Notes: generated by a model from the sequence alone, not told the origin. A DNA stretch of 32,951 nt from Treponema sp. UBA6988 (GCA_002448445.1 DJYC01000027.1:1-32951); one strand, 5' to 3'. Numbered from the stretch's first letter, positions 1 through 7,428 are shown. Numbers and translations are program-made.

Positions 1-345
1 TCTTCCTGGAACTGGTGGGCTTTCTTTCTTTCTCCTTTTTATCTTGTTTATAGAAAAAATTATGTACTTACAATAATAGCGCTTGTCTTGGCTACTGTTC
101 TTGCAATTTTAGATAAAAGTAAAGCGTTGAATCTGATTTGTCCTATTTTGCAGGGAGTGTTTTGTAATTATTTTATGTGTCAGCGTTATGCAGATAAACT
201 TAAAAAAGCACAAAAAAAATATCCAGATAATTTAGAAATGCAAAGAGAATACTTAGCTATAAAAGGAGGGAAAAATATAGTTCTCACAGTAATCTTAGTG
301 GTACTATCTGTTTTTTGTACAATTATTGCTTTAAGCAGAGTTTGA
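1..345 (+). CDS. DUF2628-like membrane protein (5' end outside window)
   Basis: The reading frame is open from the first base, so the true start lies upstream; the 114 visible residues are the C-terminal part. They begin SSWNWWAFFLSPFYLVYRKNY, and this W-N-W-x-A-F-F-x-x-P-F/Y-L-x-Y-R-K pattern is typical of DUF2628 inner-membrane proteins, whose function is unknown. At least two hydrophobic segments are visible: one right after the RKNY motif (about residues 21-36) and one at the extreme C-terminus, separated by a basic, lysine-rich loop (KLKKAQKKYP). A terminator-like hairpin follows at 389-419. Starting at the internal TTG at 88 would remove the family motif, so I prefer the open 5' end. 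Family call is from motif memory only. Confidence 0.7.
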   Translation, partial: SSWNWWAFFLSPFYLVYRKNYVLTIIALVLATVLAILDKSKALNLICPILQGVFCNYFMCQRYADKLKKAQKKYPDNLEMQREYLAIKGGKNIVLTVILVVLSVFCTIIALSRV

Positions 346-388
346 TAATGTCTGGTTCTTAAAAATAAAGCATAACAAAGTTTCAATG

Positions 389-419
389 CCGACATGCAAT
401 CAATATGCATGCGGTTTTT
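389..419 (+). terminator. Rho-independent terminator-like hairpin after the DUF2628-like gene
   Basis: CCG-A-CATGC (389-397) pairs with GCATGCGG (407-414), with one bulged A and a 9-nt loop, and is followed at once by TTTTT (415-419). It lies 44 bases past the stop of the upstream gene. It also overlaps the first ATG (394) of the next open frame, which argues that the next gene starts further downstream. Confidence 0.55.
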
Positions 420-468
420 ACAGTTGTTATGCGGATGCCCCACAAGGGCGCGGGGTTTAAGTAGGAAA

Positions 469-927
469 ATGTTACTAACATATGGAAATATAAGAAAATC
501 AAGAATCTTAAAGTATATGTATTGTGAAGACATAGATGACGATTTATATTTCAAGAAACTTGAAGAATACGAAAAAAGCATTCCTTATAAACAATTTTTA
601 TCAATCAGAGAATTTTTACATGATGCAAATATAGAAATAAAAAAGGATAAAGATGATATTTCAATTTATGCTTTTCCTAGAAACGAAACAAAGTGTTATA
701 ATATAATTTTCAAAAATGCAAAAATTGTGTCATTAAATTGTGTAAAAAGAAATGGCCATATTTCTCGAATAAACAGGGATTATAAACCTTTACAATATGG
801 TTATGAAGAATTTTATGAAGATAATGGAAAAAACTATATTTCAATAATTGTATTTGGAAAAAAGATAAGAAAAGGAATTTATTATCCTTTCATTACGATT
901 GAATTTGAAAATATTGAAATAATATAA
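469..927 (+). CDS. Hypothetical AT-rich protein
   Basis: I do not recognise this 152-residue protein. The open frame extends up to 394, but that part lies over a terminator hairpin and a GC-rich palindrome (CCCC...GGGG near 437-455), so it is probably not coding. ATG 469 has a weak AGGAAA just before it; ATG 517 (MYCEDIDDDL) is an alternative. The product is soluble, lysine-, tyrosine- and isoleucine-rich, with no signal peptide or membrane segment; the C-terminal half alternates hydrophobic and charged residues as in a beta-rich fold. The codons are much more AT-rich than in the following housekeeping genes, suggesting acquisition. Function unknown. Confidence 0.6.
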   Translation: MLLTYGNIRKSRILKYMYCEDIDDDLYFKKLEEYEKSIPYKQFLSIREFLHDANIEIKKDKDDISIYAFPRNETKCYNIIFKNAKIVSLNCVKRNGHISRINRDYKPLQYGYEEFYEDNGKNYISIIVFGKKIRKGIYYPFITIEFENIEII

Positions 928-937
928 GGTATATTTC

Positions 938-960
938 TTCAGCAAATCAAGCTTGCTGAA
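938..960 (+). promoter_or_regulatory. Perfect 8-bp hairpin just upstream of the ribosome binding site of the next gene
   Basis: TTCAGCAA (938-945) and TTGCTGAA (953-960) are exact inverted repeats with a 7-nt loop. The hairpin starts 10 bases after the preceding stop codon and ends 4 bases before the GGAGAG ribosome binding site at 965-970. Only AATT follows, so it is a poor classical terminator; it may be a weak terminator for the upstream gene or an mRNA-stabilising stem. Confidence 0.5.
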
Positions 961-974
961 AATTGGAGAGAAAA

Positions 975-1427
975 TTGAAAAGAATTTTTCCTAAGGAAAG
1001 GGTGATTTTAGGTTTGCTTGGGATAGCCGCCTTATTGTTCTTTTGGTTTACTATCTTTAATTCAGGATTTTCTTTGGATGCAGGTTCTGTTATGCTGCTC
1101 TTTCTTTTTGCCCTTGGACTTGTAATTTGCGTCAATCTAATTACGGCTCATACTGCATATAATTCAGAAAGGCTTCTTGTCTGGTCTTTCTTTTATAGAA
1201 AGAAAATTAACTTTGATAAAATTACGCAAATCTGTAGGACTTGGCAAGGGTCTGGAAAAAGTCTTCGCTTAAAATGGTATGTTCTGTATATGGATAAAAA
1301 TAAAGTGGCAAAGGCAAAGCTGTACCTTCCGGATGATTTTGATTCAGAAAGTGTGAAAAAATTAGCAGGCGCAATAAAAGCTGTAAATGATAAATTTGTT
1401 TTTTTACTTGGCACGGGAAGGGAATAA
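975..1427 (+). CDS. Two-helix membrane protein with PH-like C-terminal domain
   Basis: This 150-residue protein has a basic start (MKRIFPKER), two transmembrane segments at about residues 10-29 and 38-58, and a soluble C-terminal part. The C-terminal part (about 68-145, RLLVWSFFYRKKINFDKITQI onward) has the arrangement of bacterial PH-like domains that follow paired helices in small membrane proteins of unknown role. I chose TTG 975 because GGAGAG lies at 965-970; the upstream in-frame TTG at 963 overlaps that site. The preceding gene ends 47 bases upstream and the next gene converges. Domain assignment is tentative; membrane topology is clear. Confidence 0.6.
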   Translation: MKRIFPKERVILGLLGIAALLFFWFTIFNSGFSLDAGSVMLLFLFALGLVICVNLITAHTAYNSERLLVWSFFYRKKINFDKITQICRTWQGSGKSLRLKWYVLYMDKNKVAKAKLYLPDDFDSESVKKLAGAIKAVNDKFVFLLGTGRE

Positions 1428-1545
1428 TGGATGATGGCACATTTTGCGAAAAAAGTTGACCTTTTGACCTAGCAAGCAAGCATTGGTTGATAGACTTATG
1501 CAATTGGCGGGGACGCTGGGGATTTTTTGCAAATGAGTGTGCGCT

Positions 1546-2394
1546 CTACACGTTCCCAGGGAAGACGTAGTCCAGGTTTTGCCTGGCAAGTTCTGCGAGG
1601 CTGTAGATTTTGCTTACCGGGGTTGGGGAGCTGTCCTGCATTTTGAACCGTGGGAAAAAGCGCGTTATGTGGAGGGGGATTTTTTTATTGCAGCGGGTTT
1701 CCAAGGTGTGAATCCAGCTGCTTAGCTTTAGCATTTCTTCTTCGCCGTCGTTTTTGTTTGGGATAATTAGCGTGGTTAGTTCAACGTGGCAAGTTTCTGC
1801 TGCGCTTTCTATGAAGGCCTTTGTCATTTCCAGGTTTCCGCCTGCAAAGTCAGTGTAGAATTCATTTGAAAAAGATTTTAGGTCTATGTTCATTGCGTCT
1901 ATAAAGCAGGATATTTCTTTGAGGACTTTTAGCGATGCAGTTCCGTTTGTAACAAGTACGTTTTCCAGTCCTGCCTGCTTGGAGAGCTTTGCGGTGTCCC
2001 TTACGAATTCATAGCCAACAAGCGGCTCGTTGTAGGTAAATGCCAATCCTATGTTGCCGCTGCTTTTTAATTCCAGTGCTTTGCCTACAATTTCTTCCGG
2101 GGAAAATTGTTCTGCATATTTTTCGTGCTCAAGGATTTTTTCTGACCAAGAGATGTCGCTGTTCTGGCAGAAGGGGCAGCGGAGGTTGCATCCGTAAGAG
2201 CCAAGCGAAAGTATCCTTGTTCCCGGTCTGAACATTTTTAGCGGCTTTTTTTCTATGGGGTCAAGGGCGGCGGCGGTTATTTTTCCGTAATTGGAAGCTT
2301 CTATTTTTCCCTTCCTGCATGTCCTTGCCCCGCAGAAGCCTTTCTTTCCTTCCTCTATTTTGCATTTCCTAAAGCACACTTCGCAAACCGGCAT
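1546..2394 (-). CDS. amrS: AmmeMemoRadiSam system radical SAM enzyme
   Basis: This is a radical SAM protein of the AmmeMemoRadiSam group. The 4Fe-4S ligands are C69, C73 and C76 (GCNLRCPFC), followed by a glycine/asparagine-rich SAM-binding region (AFTYNEPL) and the late motif LHITRFFPRFKM, both characteristic of this subfamily. The N-terminus has extra cysteines (C4, C7, C11, C21, C26) that could hold a second metal site. It starts at ATG with AAGGGG upstream, 31 bases after the Memo/AMMECR1 fusion gene, so the two are one operon. The protein ends at 282 residues on YVFPGNV; many family members continue into a short cysteine-containing tail that is absent here, and I found no such tail in other frames downstream. 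The substrate is not evident from the sequence. Confidence 0.88.
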   Translation of the reverse strand: MPVCEVCFRKCKIEEGKKGFCGARTCRKGKIEASNYGKITAAALDPIEKKPLKMFRPGTRILSLGSYGCNLRCPFCQNSDISWSEKILEHEKYAEQFSPEEIVGKALELKSSGNIGLAFTYNEPLVGYEFVRDTAKLSKQAGLENVLVTNGTASLKVLKEISCFIDAMNIDLKSFSNEFYTDFAGGNLEMTKAFIESAAETCHVELTTLIIPNKNDGEEEMLKLSSWIHTLETRCNKKIPLHITRFFPRFKMQDSSPTPVSKIYSLAELARQNLDYVFPGNV

Positions 2395-2425
2395 GGCAAA
2401 CCCCTTTAAATGCTTTTAATTGCTT

Positions 2426-3811
2426 TTAGTAATGGCGCACTACTTGGAAGCGGAAGAGTTCAAGGCTGCTCTTTGGGGGGATGCCTCCCTTTCTCATTGC
2501 TATGGAAATTTGGTCTTCCACAGTGTCCACTCCGTCTAGGTCTGGAAGAAGAAGTCCTCTTCTTGATCCGCTTTGTACGATTACGCCGTATTTTTTTACG
2601 TCAAGCTGGTCCTTGCTTTCTATTTTTTCCGGCTGGCCAAGAACGTCCACGCTTATGTCCAGCCACTTGAGTTCATCTTCCTGAACAGGTTCAAAGCGGG
2701 GGTCCTGAGAAACAGCGCTTACTGCATTGCAGATTATTTCTTCTGCAAGATTTTTGCGGGTGGGCAGTATTGTTCCTATGCAGCCACGGAGTGCCCCAAA
2801 TTTGTGGATGGAAACAAAGGCCCCAGAGCTTGAGCTAAGCATGTCTTGTGGAATCCATTCCGGCACTTCCATGGTCTTTTTGTTTTTTACGTAGTATTCA
2901 GCGGAAGCCCTTGCAAGCTTTACGAAAGGATCCGACTTGTCTTTTTTTTCTTGAATGGACTTTGCTTCTGCATCCAGCTGCCGGCTTAGGAAATGCCTTG
3001 ATTCATCTTTGCTTACAGGAAGAAAGGAGCATATTCCGTAGCCAACACCGGTTACGTCTTCGTGGGAGTATTGCCTTGCATCCACTTTTGTTCCGTCAAG
3101 GGCGCCTGCCATTATAACAAAAGACTTGTGTCCGCATTCGGCTGCCTTGTCCCTAAAGCTTTCGTCAAAGTCAAAGAGCTTTCCAAACTGGGCCTTTGAG
3201 CAGACTTCCATTATCCTTTTGTCGTATTCTGGTCCTTCTTCTGCAAAGCCGTAGGGGCCGTAGCTCTGAAGCTTGTGTGACAAGTCTCCGCTTGCAACAT
3301 AGACTGTTCTGCGGTCAAGTTCTTCCACTGCATTTTTTATTATGGTACCAAACTCGTAGTGCTTTAAAAGATCCATTCCAGAAAGACCTGTGCGCACAAG
3401 CTTAAAGTTTTTGTATTTCTTTTGGATAAAGTAGAGGGGAACCATTGTGCCGTGGTCAAGTTCCGCCTTCTTTTGGCCAAGGCATCCTGCAGGAAAATTT
3501 TGGGAGCTGCATTTGTCTTCTATAAGTTCAACAAGCTCTGTGTCGTAGTCCACGTCAAATTCTACTTGGGGTGCATTGAACTGGGCAAATGAACCGTGGG
3601 CATTCTTTCCGGGAGAAATGTGGAAGTAGTCGGAATAGGATATGCTGTGAGGGCTAGAGATGATTATGGTCTCCGGCTTTAGCGCGGCAATTTCTTCTGC
3701 AACTTTTTCGTAGGCACGGATTGTTTTTTCTACCTGACTTTCGCTTCCCCTTCCAACTTCTGGAACTATCATGGGCGGATGCGGCACCATAAAAGCGGCT
3801 ATGACTGGCAT
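2426..3811 (-). CDS. Memo-like (LigB-type) and AMMECR1 fusion protein of the AmmeMemoRadiSam system
   Basis: A 461-residue two-domain protein. Residues 1-270 are a class III extradiol dioxygenase (LigB)/Memo-like domain with candidate metal ligands H11 (PHPP), H55 (SSPHS), H120 (LDHG) and H179 (GDLSH). Residues about 290-461 are an AMMECR1 domain with the signature LRGCIGT (341-347) and the DPRF segment (370-373). In many bacteria the two halves are separate genes; the fusion, with the radical SAM gene 31 bases downstream, makes this the complete three-part system. Start ATG has AAGGGGG upstream. Memo-family proteins often lack dioxygenase activity, but the histidine set here is compatible with metal binding. 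Biochemical role in this organism is unknown. Confidence 0.9.
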   Translation of the reverse strand: MPVIAAFMVPHPPMIVPEVGRGSESQVEKTIRAYEKVAEEIAALKPETIIISSPHSISYSDYFHISPGKNAHGSFAQFNAPQVEFDVDYDTELVELIEDKCSSQNFPAGCLGQKKAELDHGTMVPLYFIQKKYKNFKLVRTGLSGMDLLKHYEFGTIIKNAVEELDRRTVYVASGDLSHKLQSYGPYGFAEEGPEYDKRIMEVCSKAQFGKLFDFDESFRDKAAECGHKSFVIMAGALDGTKVDARQYSHEDVTGVGYGICSFLPVSKDESRHFLSRQLDAEAKSIQEKKDKSDPFVKLARASAEYYVKNKKTMEVPEWIPQDMLSSSSGAFVSIHKFGALRGCIGTILPTRKNLAEEIICNAVSAVSQDPRFEPVQEDELKWLDISVDVLGQPEKIESKDQLDVKKYGVIVQSGSRRGLLLPDLDGVDTVEDQISIAMRKGGIPPKSSLELFRFQVVRHY

Positions 3812-3879
3812 TTTTACCCCCTTGGACTGCTTTACTTTTATTATGGGGCATGGGGGCTATTTGTCAAGCCTGTCCATGG

Positions 3880-4022
3880 AAATCAGTTTTGGGCTTCACT
3901 ACCAGCAAAATCTGTCTGAAAATCCATGGTGCGGCGGTAATAGGACTTTAGCTCCCTTCGGTCGCTCCGCGCAAATGGATTTTCAGCCATATTTTGCTTC
4001 CCGTTACGCCCAAACCTGATTT
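3880..4022. repeat. 143-nt imperfect palindromic element, copy A
   Basis: The ends AAATCAGTTTTGGGC and GCCCAAACCTGATTT are inverted repeats with one mismatch. A second inverted pair lies inside (TCTGAAAATCCAT at about 3913 and ATGGATTTTCAG at about 3975), leaving a loop containing the CCTTCGGTCGCTCCGCG stretch. The same architecture and much of the sequence recur at 31102-31245. The element fills the gap between two minus-strand genes. No target-site duplication is visible. It may act as an RNA hairpin or be a non-autonomous MITE-like element. Confidence 0.75.
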
Positions 4023-4036
4023 TCATGAAGCTTATC

Positions 4037-5182
4037 TTAATCTTTAAATCCAAGTGCCGTGGAAAGCCCCGAGCTTTCTATGTTGGAGACCGAGACTTTG
4101 AAGAGCAGCTGCAAAACCTTTCCCACGGTGGACCTGGTCTGGGGGCTTAGCCTGCTGTATGACTTGAACATGGTCTTTGCGGACGAAAATATGTTGCTGC
4201 TAAGTTCAGAGTTTGTTCTTGCCTTTGTTGAATTTAGCACGCTGAATATTGCCTCAATGAAAACTTCCCTTTCTTCCGTAGGAATTTCCTGAATCCACTG
4301 GTTTACTGTAGACGCTATGAATTTGCTTTGCTCCGTGGTGTCTTCTTTTCTTACGAAGTTTAGTGCCTGGGTGTGCCAGCTGAATGGGTCGTGCTGGTAA
4401 AGGCCCTCGTTGTCGCTTTCTACGGTGGTGTAGACCGAGTCGTGGCAGAAGAGCATTCCTATTATAGAAAGCTGTGGAAAGTAAGAGCGGATTTTTTCCC
4501 TTATGCCAAGATATTCCTCCGTCCTAAAAAAGCCTTCGCTAAAGCCCGGACCGTCGTTGTTGTAGACGGTGAAAAGCCTGTTCTGGATTTTTTTTCCGGC
4601 ATTTACGGCTGCGTAGATTGCAAGGTTTCCCCCTTTGGAATGTCCTGCAATGCTTATTCTTCCTGCAAAGAAAGACGCGGCTTTTTCCAGGTATTCAAGG
4701 GCATCCTTTTGGGCAGGCACTGTTTCCTTGTAGCCCAGGTTAAAGTCTTCCTTCCAGCCTACGATTGTGTCGTCGGTTCCCCGGTAAACTATGCAGACAG
4801 ACGGGTTCTTTTTTCCGGCCTTTCTTATGCGGAATGTTGCTGCTGCAAACTGCTCTTCTTTTTGCAGGTCTATCTTGTTAACAAAACCGCTTGCCTCTAT
4901 CCTTCCGAAGCGGTTTGAATTTGCCGCTTTTATAAAGAGGTCAAAGGTTTCCCTGTTGATTAGTGCCCCTGTGTCGCTCCTGTCTTCCACATCCGGTGCT
5001 GCAGAAAAGCTTTGGGCAATCTGCCTTAGCGTAACTCCCTTTTTGCAAAATTCAGATGGGATTAGCCCTTCAAAGTTAAGGTAGGTTATTTGGCAGAGTA
5101 TTACCGCGTCTATTTCGTTGAATGGGGATGCCGTAAAATCTATGTCTCCCCTCCAGTCGATGTAGTCTATTATGTTTGCCAA
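4037..5182 (-). CDS. Mbeg1-like (DUF2974) alpha/beta hydrolase
   Basis: A 381-residue predicted lipase/esterase-like protein. It opens with ANIIDYIDWRGDIDF and SPFNEIDAVILCQITYL, the hallmark N-terminus of the DUF2974/Mbeg1-like family. The nucleophile elbow is GHSKGGN (180-186, S182 the likely nucleophile), preceded by a YRGTDDT strand-loop (133-139) as in class 3 lipases. There is no signal peptide, so it is probably cytoplasmic. The start is TTG at 5182, fixed by AGGAGG six bases upstream; the longer open frame up to 5410 runs through a GC-rich repeat and reads as non-protein (poly-Cys/Arg). It is divergent from the IMP cyclohydrolase-like gene. The substrate is unknown. Confidence 0.82.
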   Translation of the reverse strand: MANIIDYIDWRGDIDFTASPFNEIDAVILCQITYLNFEGLIPSEFCKKGVTLRQIAQSFSAAPDVEDRSDTGALINRETFDLFIKAANSNRFGRIEASGFVNKIDLQKEEQFAAATFRIRKAGKKNPSVCIVYRGTDDTIVGWKEDFNLGYKETVPAQKDALEYLEKAASFFAGRISIAGHSKGGNLAIYAAVNAGKKIQNRLFTVYNNDGPGFSEGFFRTEEYLGIREKIRSYFPQLSIIGMLFCHDSVYTTVESDNEGLYQHDPFSWHTQALNFVRKEDTTEQSKFIASTVNQWIQEIPTEEREVFIEAIFSVLNSTKARTNSELSSNIFSSAKTMFKSYSRLSPQTRSTVGKVLQLLFKVSVSNIESSGLSTALGFKD

Positions 5183-5212
5183 GTTAGCCTCCTTTTGCAG
5201 CAAAAAAAAAGC

Positions 5213-5325
5213 GCGGCAGGCACTGGAGGGGCGGCGGGGCTTGTCCCCGGCGTTGCAACGCAATGGAGGGGGTAGGGGCCCCCAGCTTTCGCAACGAAGT
5301 TTCAAGCAACCCCGCAAGCGCCACA
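5213..5325 (-). repeat. GC-rich intergenic repeat (CTCCATTGC...GCCCCTCCA family), copy 1
   Basis: Read on the minus strand, the segment contains CCCCCTCCATTGC, GCAACGCC, CGGGGACAAGCCCCG and GCCCCTCCAGTGCC. The same order of blocks appears on the plus strand at 6736-6800 and in part at 20361-20400, always between genes. It contains short hairpins (CGGGGACAAGCCCCG). Function unknown; probably a dispersed element. Confidence 0.5.
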
Positions 5326-5387
5326 TACAGGACCTAAGCGGTAAGCATAAAAAGCTCCGCTGGCAAATGCAGCTGCCGCACAAAAAG

Positions 5388-5446
5388 CATTTATTTGCCA
5401 CAAAAACCATTTAATTGGCACAAAGCCATTTAATTGCACAAGAATA
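5388..5446. repeat. Three tandem imperfect 19-20 base repeats overlapping a promoter
   Basis: CATTTATTTGCCACAAAAAC (5388), CATTTAATTGGCACAAAGC (5408) and CATTTAATTGCACAAGAAT (5427) are direct repeats at 20 and 19 base steps, about two helical turns. The third overlaps the -35 box of the promoter at 5434-5462. The phasing suggests a multi-site operator for an unidentified regulator. Confidence 0.6.
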
Positions 5447-5462
5447 AAGTTTATGCTAATAT
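5434..5462 (+). promoter_or_regulatory. Sigma70-type promoter of the IMP cyclohydrolase-like gene
   Basis: -35 TTGCAC (5434-5439), 17-base spacer, -10 TAATAT (5457-5462). The start codon lies 42 bases downstream, with AAGGTGG as ribosome binding site. Confidence 0.65.
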
Positions 5463-5504
5463 GAATATAATAAATTTTTAGCAAAAGATACAAGGTGGAT
5501 TTTT

Positions 5505-6236
5505 ATGAAGATAGAATCTCTTTTTGACTACTTGGCAGGCAATTCCTATCCAGGACGCGGAATCGTAACAGGCGTAACAAGCGACGGAAAGTTTGCAGTT
5601 TCCGCATATTTTATCATGGGAAGAAGCGAGAACAGCCGCAACCGTGTCTTTGTTGAAGACGGAAGGGGAATCCGCACCCAGGCCTTTGACCCCTCAAAAA
5701 TGAAGGACCCAAGCCTTATCATTTACGCACCTGTACGCGTAATCACGACAGCCGGCGGAACAGATACCGTTGTAACAAACGGAGACCAGACTGACACCGC
5801 CTACGATGGAATGTCCAAGGGGCTTACATTTGAGCAGAGCCTCCGCTCAAGAACCTTTGAACCGGACGGCCCCAACTACACCCCCCGCATTTCATCTGTA
5901 CTGCACATAGACTCAGGAAAGTTCTGCTACGAGATGTCCATTTTAAAAAGTGACATGGGCGACCCGGAATCTTCCAACCGCTACACCTTCTCCTACGAAA
6001 CCCCAAAGAAGGGAGTAGGCCGCTTTATCCACACATACCTCGGCGATGGAAATCCACTTCCAAGCTTTGAGGGTGAGCCTGTTGCGGTTAGCCTTGACGG
6101 AATGAACGACGCTAAGACCCTTGCCGACAAAATGTGGCAGAACCTTAACGCAGACAACAAGGTTTCTCTTTTTGTGCGCTACATAGAAATTGCAAACGGA
6201 AAAGAAGAGACCGTAATCATCAATAAAAACAAATAA
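5505..6236 (+). CDS. IMP cyclohydrolase-like protein
   Basis: A 243-residue cytosolic protein resembling the stand-alone IMP cyclohydrolase-like family (PurO-related), which in known members closes the ring of FAICAR to give inosine monophosphate, the last step of purine synthesis. The N-terminus NSYPGRGIVTGVTSDGKFAV and the GRSENSRNRVF block (39-49) are the recognisable family motifs; the later DGPNYTPRIS segment also fits. ATG has AAGGTGG eight bases before it. It has its own promoter, with three tandem repeats that suggest regulation. The next gene, a TrpR-like repressor, starts 59 bases downstream and may be co-transcribed. No other purine genes are in the window, so the metabolic assignment rests on family resemblance. 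Confidence 0.82.
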   Translation: MKIESLFDYLAGNSYPGRGIVTGVTSDGKFAVSAYFIMGRSENSRNRVFVEDGRGIRTQAFDPSKMKDPSLIIYAPVRVITTAGGTDTVVTNGDQTDTAYDGMSKGLTFEQSLRSRTFEPDGPNYTPRISSVLHIDSGKFCYEMSILKSDMGDPESSNRYTFSYETPKKGVGRFIHTYLGDGNPLPSFEGEPVAVSLDGMNDAKTLADKMWQNLNADNKVSLFVRYIEIANGKEETVIINKNK

Positions 6237-6295
6237 AAAAATAGTTGGCAAGTGCCGGCTATTCCAAGAAACTCAAAAACGGACGGGCGGAATTA

Positions 6296-6616
6296 ATGCG
6301 TGTAAAGAATACTGAATCGCTTTTGAATGAAGAAAAAACTGATGCAATTGCGGAAATCTGTTTGCTGCTTTCGCATATAGATGACGCAAATCTTATCAGG
6401 GAGTTTTTTGGCTGCCTCTTTACCAAGTCCGAGCTGAAGGATTTTTCCAACAGGTGGCATTTGGTAAAGGAACTTGAAGCCGGTACGACCCAGCGCGAGA
6501 TTGCAAAGAAGTACAACATGTCCCTTTGCAACATAACCCGCGGTTCCAAGGAGCTAAAAAAAGAAGATTCCGCATTCAGGAAGGTTCTTAATATTCTTGC
6601 CACTTTGGAAAAATAA
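6296..6616 (+). CDS. trpR: Trp repressor family transcription regulator
   Basis: A 106-residue all-helical DNA-binding protein matching TrpR in length and layout. The core TKSELKDFSNRWHLVKEL aligns with the E. coli stretch around T44 and R54, and the recognition-helix signature NITRGSKELK matches TITRGSNSLK, keeping the arginine equivalent to R84. T44, R54 and R84, which contact tryptophan in E. coli TrpR, are therefore present. This separates it from the YerC/YecD group, which has ISRVKR at that position. I chose ATG 6296; the longer frame from TTG 6245 adds 17 residues without a family counterpart. No trp biosynthesis genes are nearby, so its targets lie elsewhere; the adjacent purine-related gene is one possibility. 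Confidence 0.78.
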   Translation: MRVKNTESLLNEEKTDAIAEICLLLSHIDDANLIREFFGCLFTKSELKDFSNRWHLVKELEAGTTQREIAKKYNMSLCNITRGSKELKKEDSAFRKVLNILATLEK

Positions 6617-6735
6617 ATTTGAATTAAAATTTTGATTTTAATTTGAATTTGGACGGAAGGCCATCTGGCGGGCAAAGAATTTTCCTGCAAAGACGGCACT
6701 CATCGGCCTTCCCCGCTTTCCGGGGTTCCGCGGGA

Positions 6736-6800
6736 CCCAACCCGCTCCATTGCTACGCAACCCGCTTGCGCGGGCCCCTCCAATCGGGCGTAGGTGGCTT
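6736..6800 (+). repeat. GC-rich intergenic repeat, copy 2
   Basis: CCCAACCCGCTCCATTGC, ACGCAACCCGC and GGGCCCCTCCAATCGGGCG follow the same block order as the element at 5213 (minus strand). A hairpin CCCGCTTGCGCGGG sits at its centre. It lies between the trpR-like gene and the convergent perR-like gene; the rest of the 6617-6839 gap holds an AT-rich inverted repeat just after the trpR-like stop and nothing else I recognise. Confidence 0.5.
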
Positions 6801-6839
6801 GGTGCAAACGATGGGCGTACCGCCAGTCGCTTGTAAGCC

Positions 6840-7271
6840 TTACTGCTTTTTTGAGCATTCGGGGCATTTTCCCCAGATGCTTATTTGCGTCTGCCCAGCC
6901 TGAAAATCCTGTGGAAGCATTGCCGAGCATGACTTGTAGAATTCCGGAACTGAATCAGAAACAATGTCAAAAATCTTTAGGCATTCCGTGCACTTAAAGT
7001 GTATGTGGGGCGTAAGCTTTGCATCGTAGCGCACCTGCTCGTCCTCTATGTTAAGCGAGTTGAGTATGTGCTTGGTGCTAAGAAGATGGAGCGTGTTGTA
7101 GACTGTCGTTCTGGAAAGTGAAGGGTAGCTGCCGATTAGGGCCTGGTAGACGGTTTCCGCAGTGGGGTGAACCTCGTGCTCCGTTACGTACTTTAGCACG
7201 GCAACCCTTAGCGAAGAAGGCCTTATCTCCTTTTCCCTCAGTATCTCTGCATAAGTTGAACTATCTGACAA
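6840..7271 (-). CDS. perR: Fur-family transcription regulator, PerR-type
   Basis: A 143-residue Fur-family repressor. The winged-helix part (about 10-85) carries RPSSLRVAVLKYV, HPTAETVYQAL and SLSRTTVYNTLHLL, the standard Fur DNA-reading motifs. The dimerisation part holds HIHFKCTEC (about 92-100) and CPEC (136-139), giving a four-cysteine structural zinc site. The start is TTG at 7271 with GGGAG upstream; no in-frame ATG precedes the conserved domain. It lies downstream of rubrerythrin on the same strand, 210 bases away, and the rubrerythrin promoter carries a PerR-box-like palindrome, which supports a peroxide-sensing PerR role over iron-sensing Fur. That functional choice is inference. Confidence 0.82.
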   Translation of the reverse strand: MSDSSTYAEILREKEIRPSSLRVAVLKYVTEHEVHPTAETVYQALIGSYPSLSRTTVYNTLHLLSTKHILNSLNIEDEQVRYDAKLTPHIHFKCTECLKIFDIVSDSVPEFYKSCSAMLPQDFQAGQTQISIWGKCPECSKKQ

Positions 7272-7400
7272 TTTAAACTCCCGATGTGCGGTTGGGATGC
7301 AGCCTCCAGCCTTTTAAAGCCTCTTTCTGCATCCGCCATTTTGTCATGCCGCACTTCTTTTTGCCTTTGGGGACCGGCCTTTGGAAAAGCAAAAGCTCAT

Positions 7401-7428
7401 TGCACATGCACATGCACATGCACATGCA
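7401..7428. repeat. Short tandem repeat (TGCACA)4 TGCA
   Basis: Four exact copies of the hexamer TGCACA plus a partial one lie between the rubrerythrin stop and the perR-like start. Hexamer arrays can change copy number by slippage; here it would alter the perR leader, not a reading frame. Confidence 0.8.

Larger units (their letters stand above)
5183..5504. other. Divergent intergenic region (322 bases)
   Basis: It holds, left to right, the ribosome binding site of the minus-strand hydrolase, a GC-rich repeat (5213-5325), three tandem 19-20 base repeats (5388-5446) and the promoter of the plus-strand gene at 5505. I see no coding sequence here. Confidence 0.7.

Noticed and set aside
186..581. 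131-residue minus-strand open frame
   Set aside because: It overlaps two better-supported plus-strand genes and an intergenic terminator, has no ribosome binding site and no recognisable domain.
3880..4022. Classical terminator between the hydrolase and AmmeMemoRadiSam genes
   Set aside because: The arms are far too long, there is no T-run at the base, and the same element recurs at 31102 in another context.
4373..4918. 181-residue plus-strand open frame opposite the Mbeg1-like hydrolase
   Set aside because: It is antisense to a gene with clear family motifs and reads as Cys/Phe-rich noise with no start signal.
7401..7428. CRISPR-like array
   Set aside because: The units are contiguous 6-mers with no spacers; it is a simple sequence repeat.
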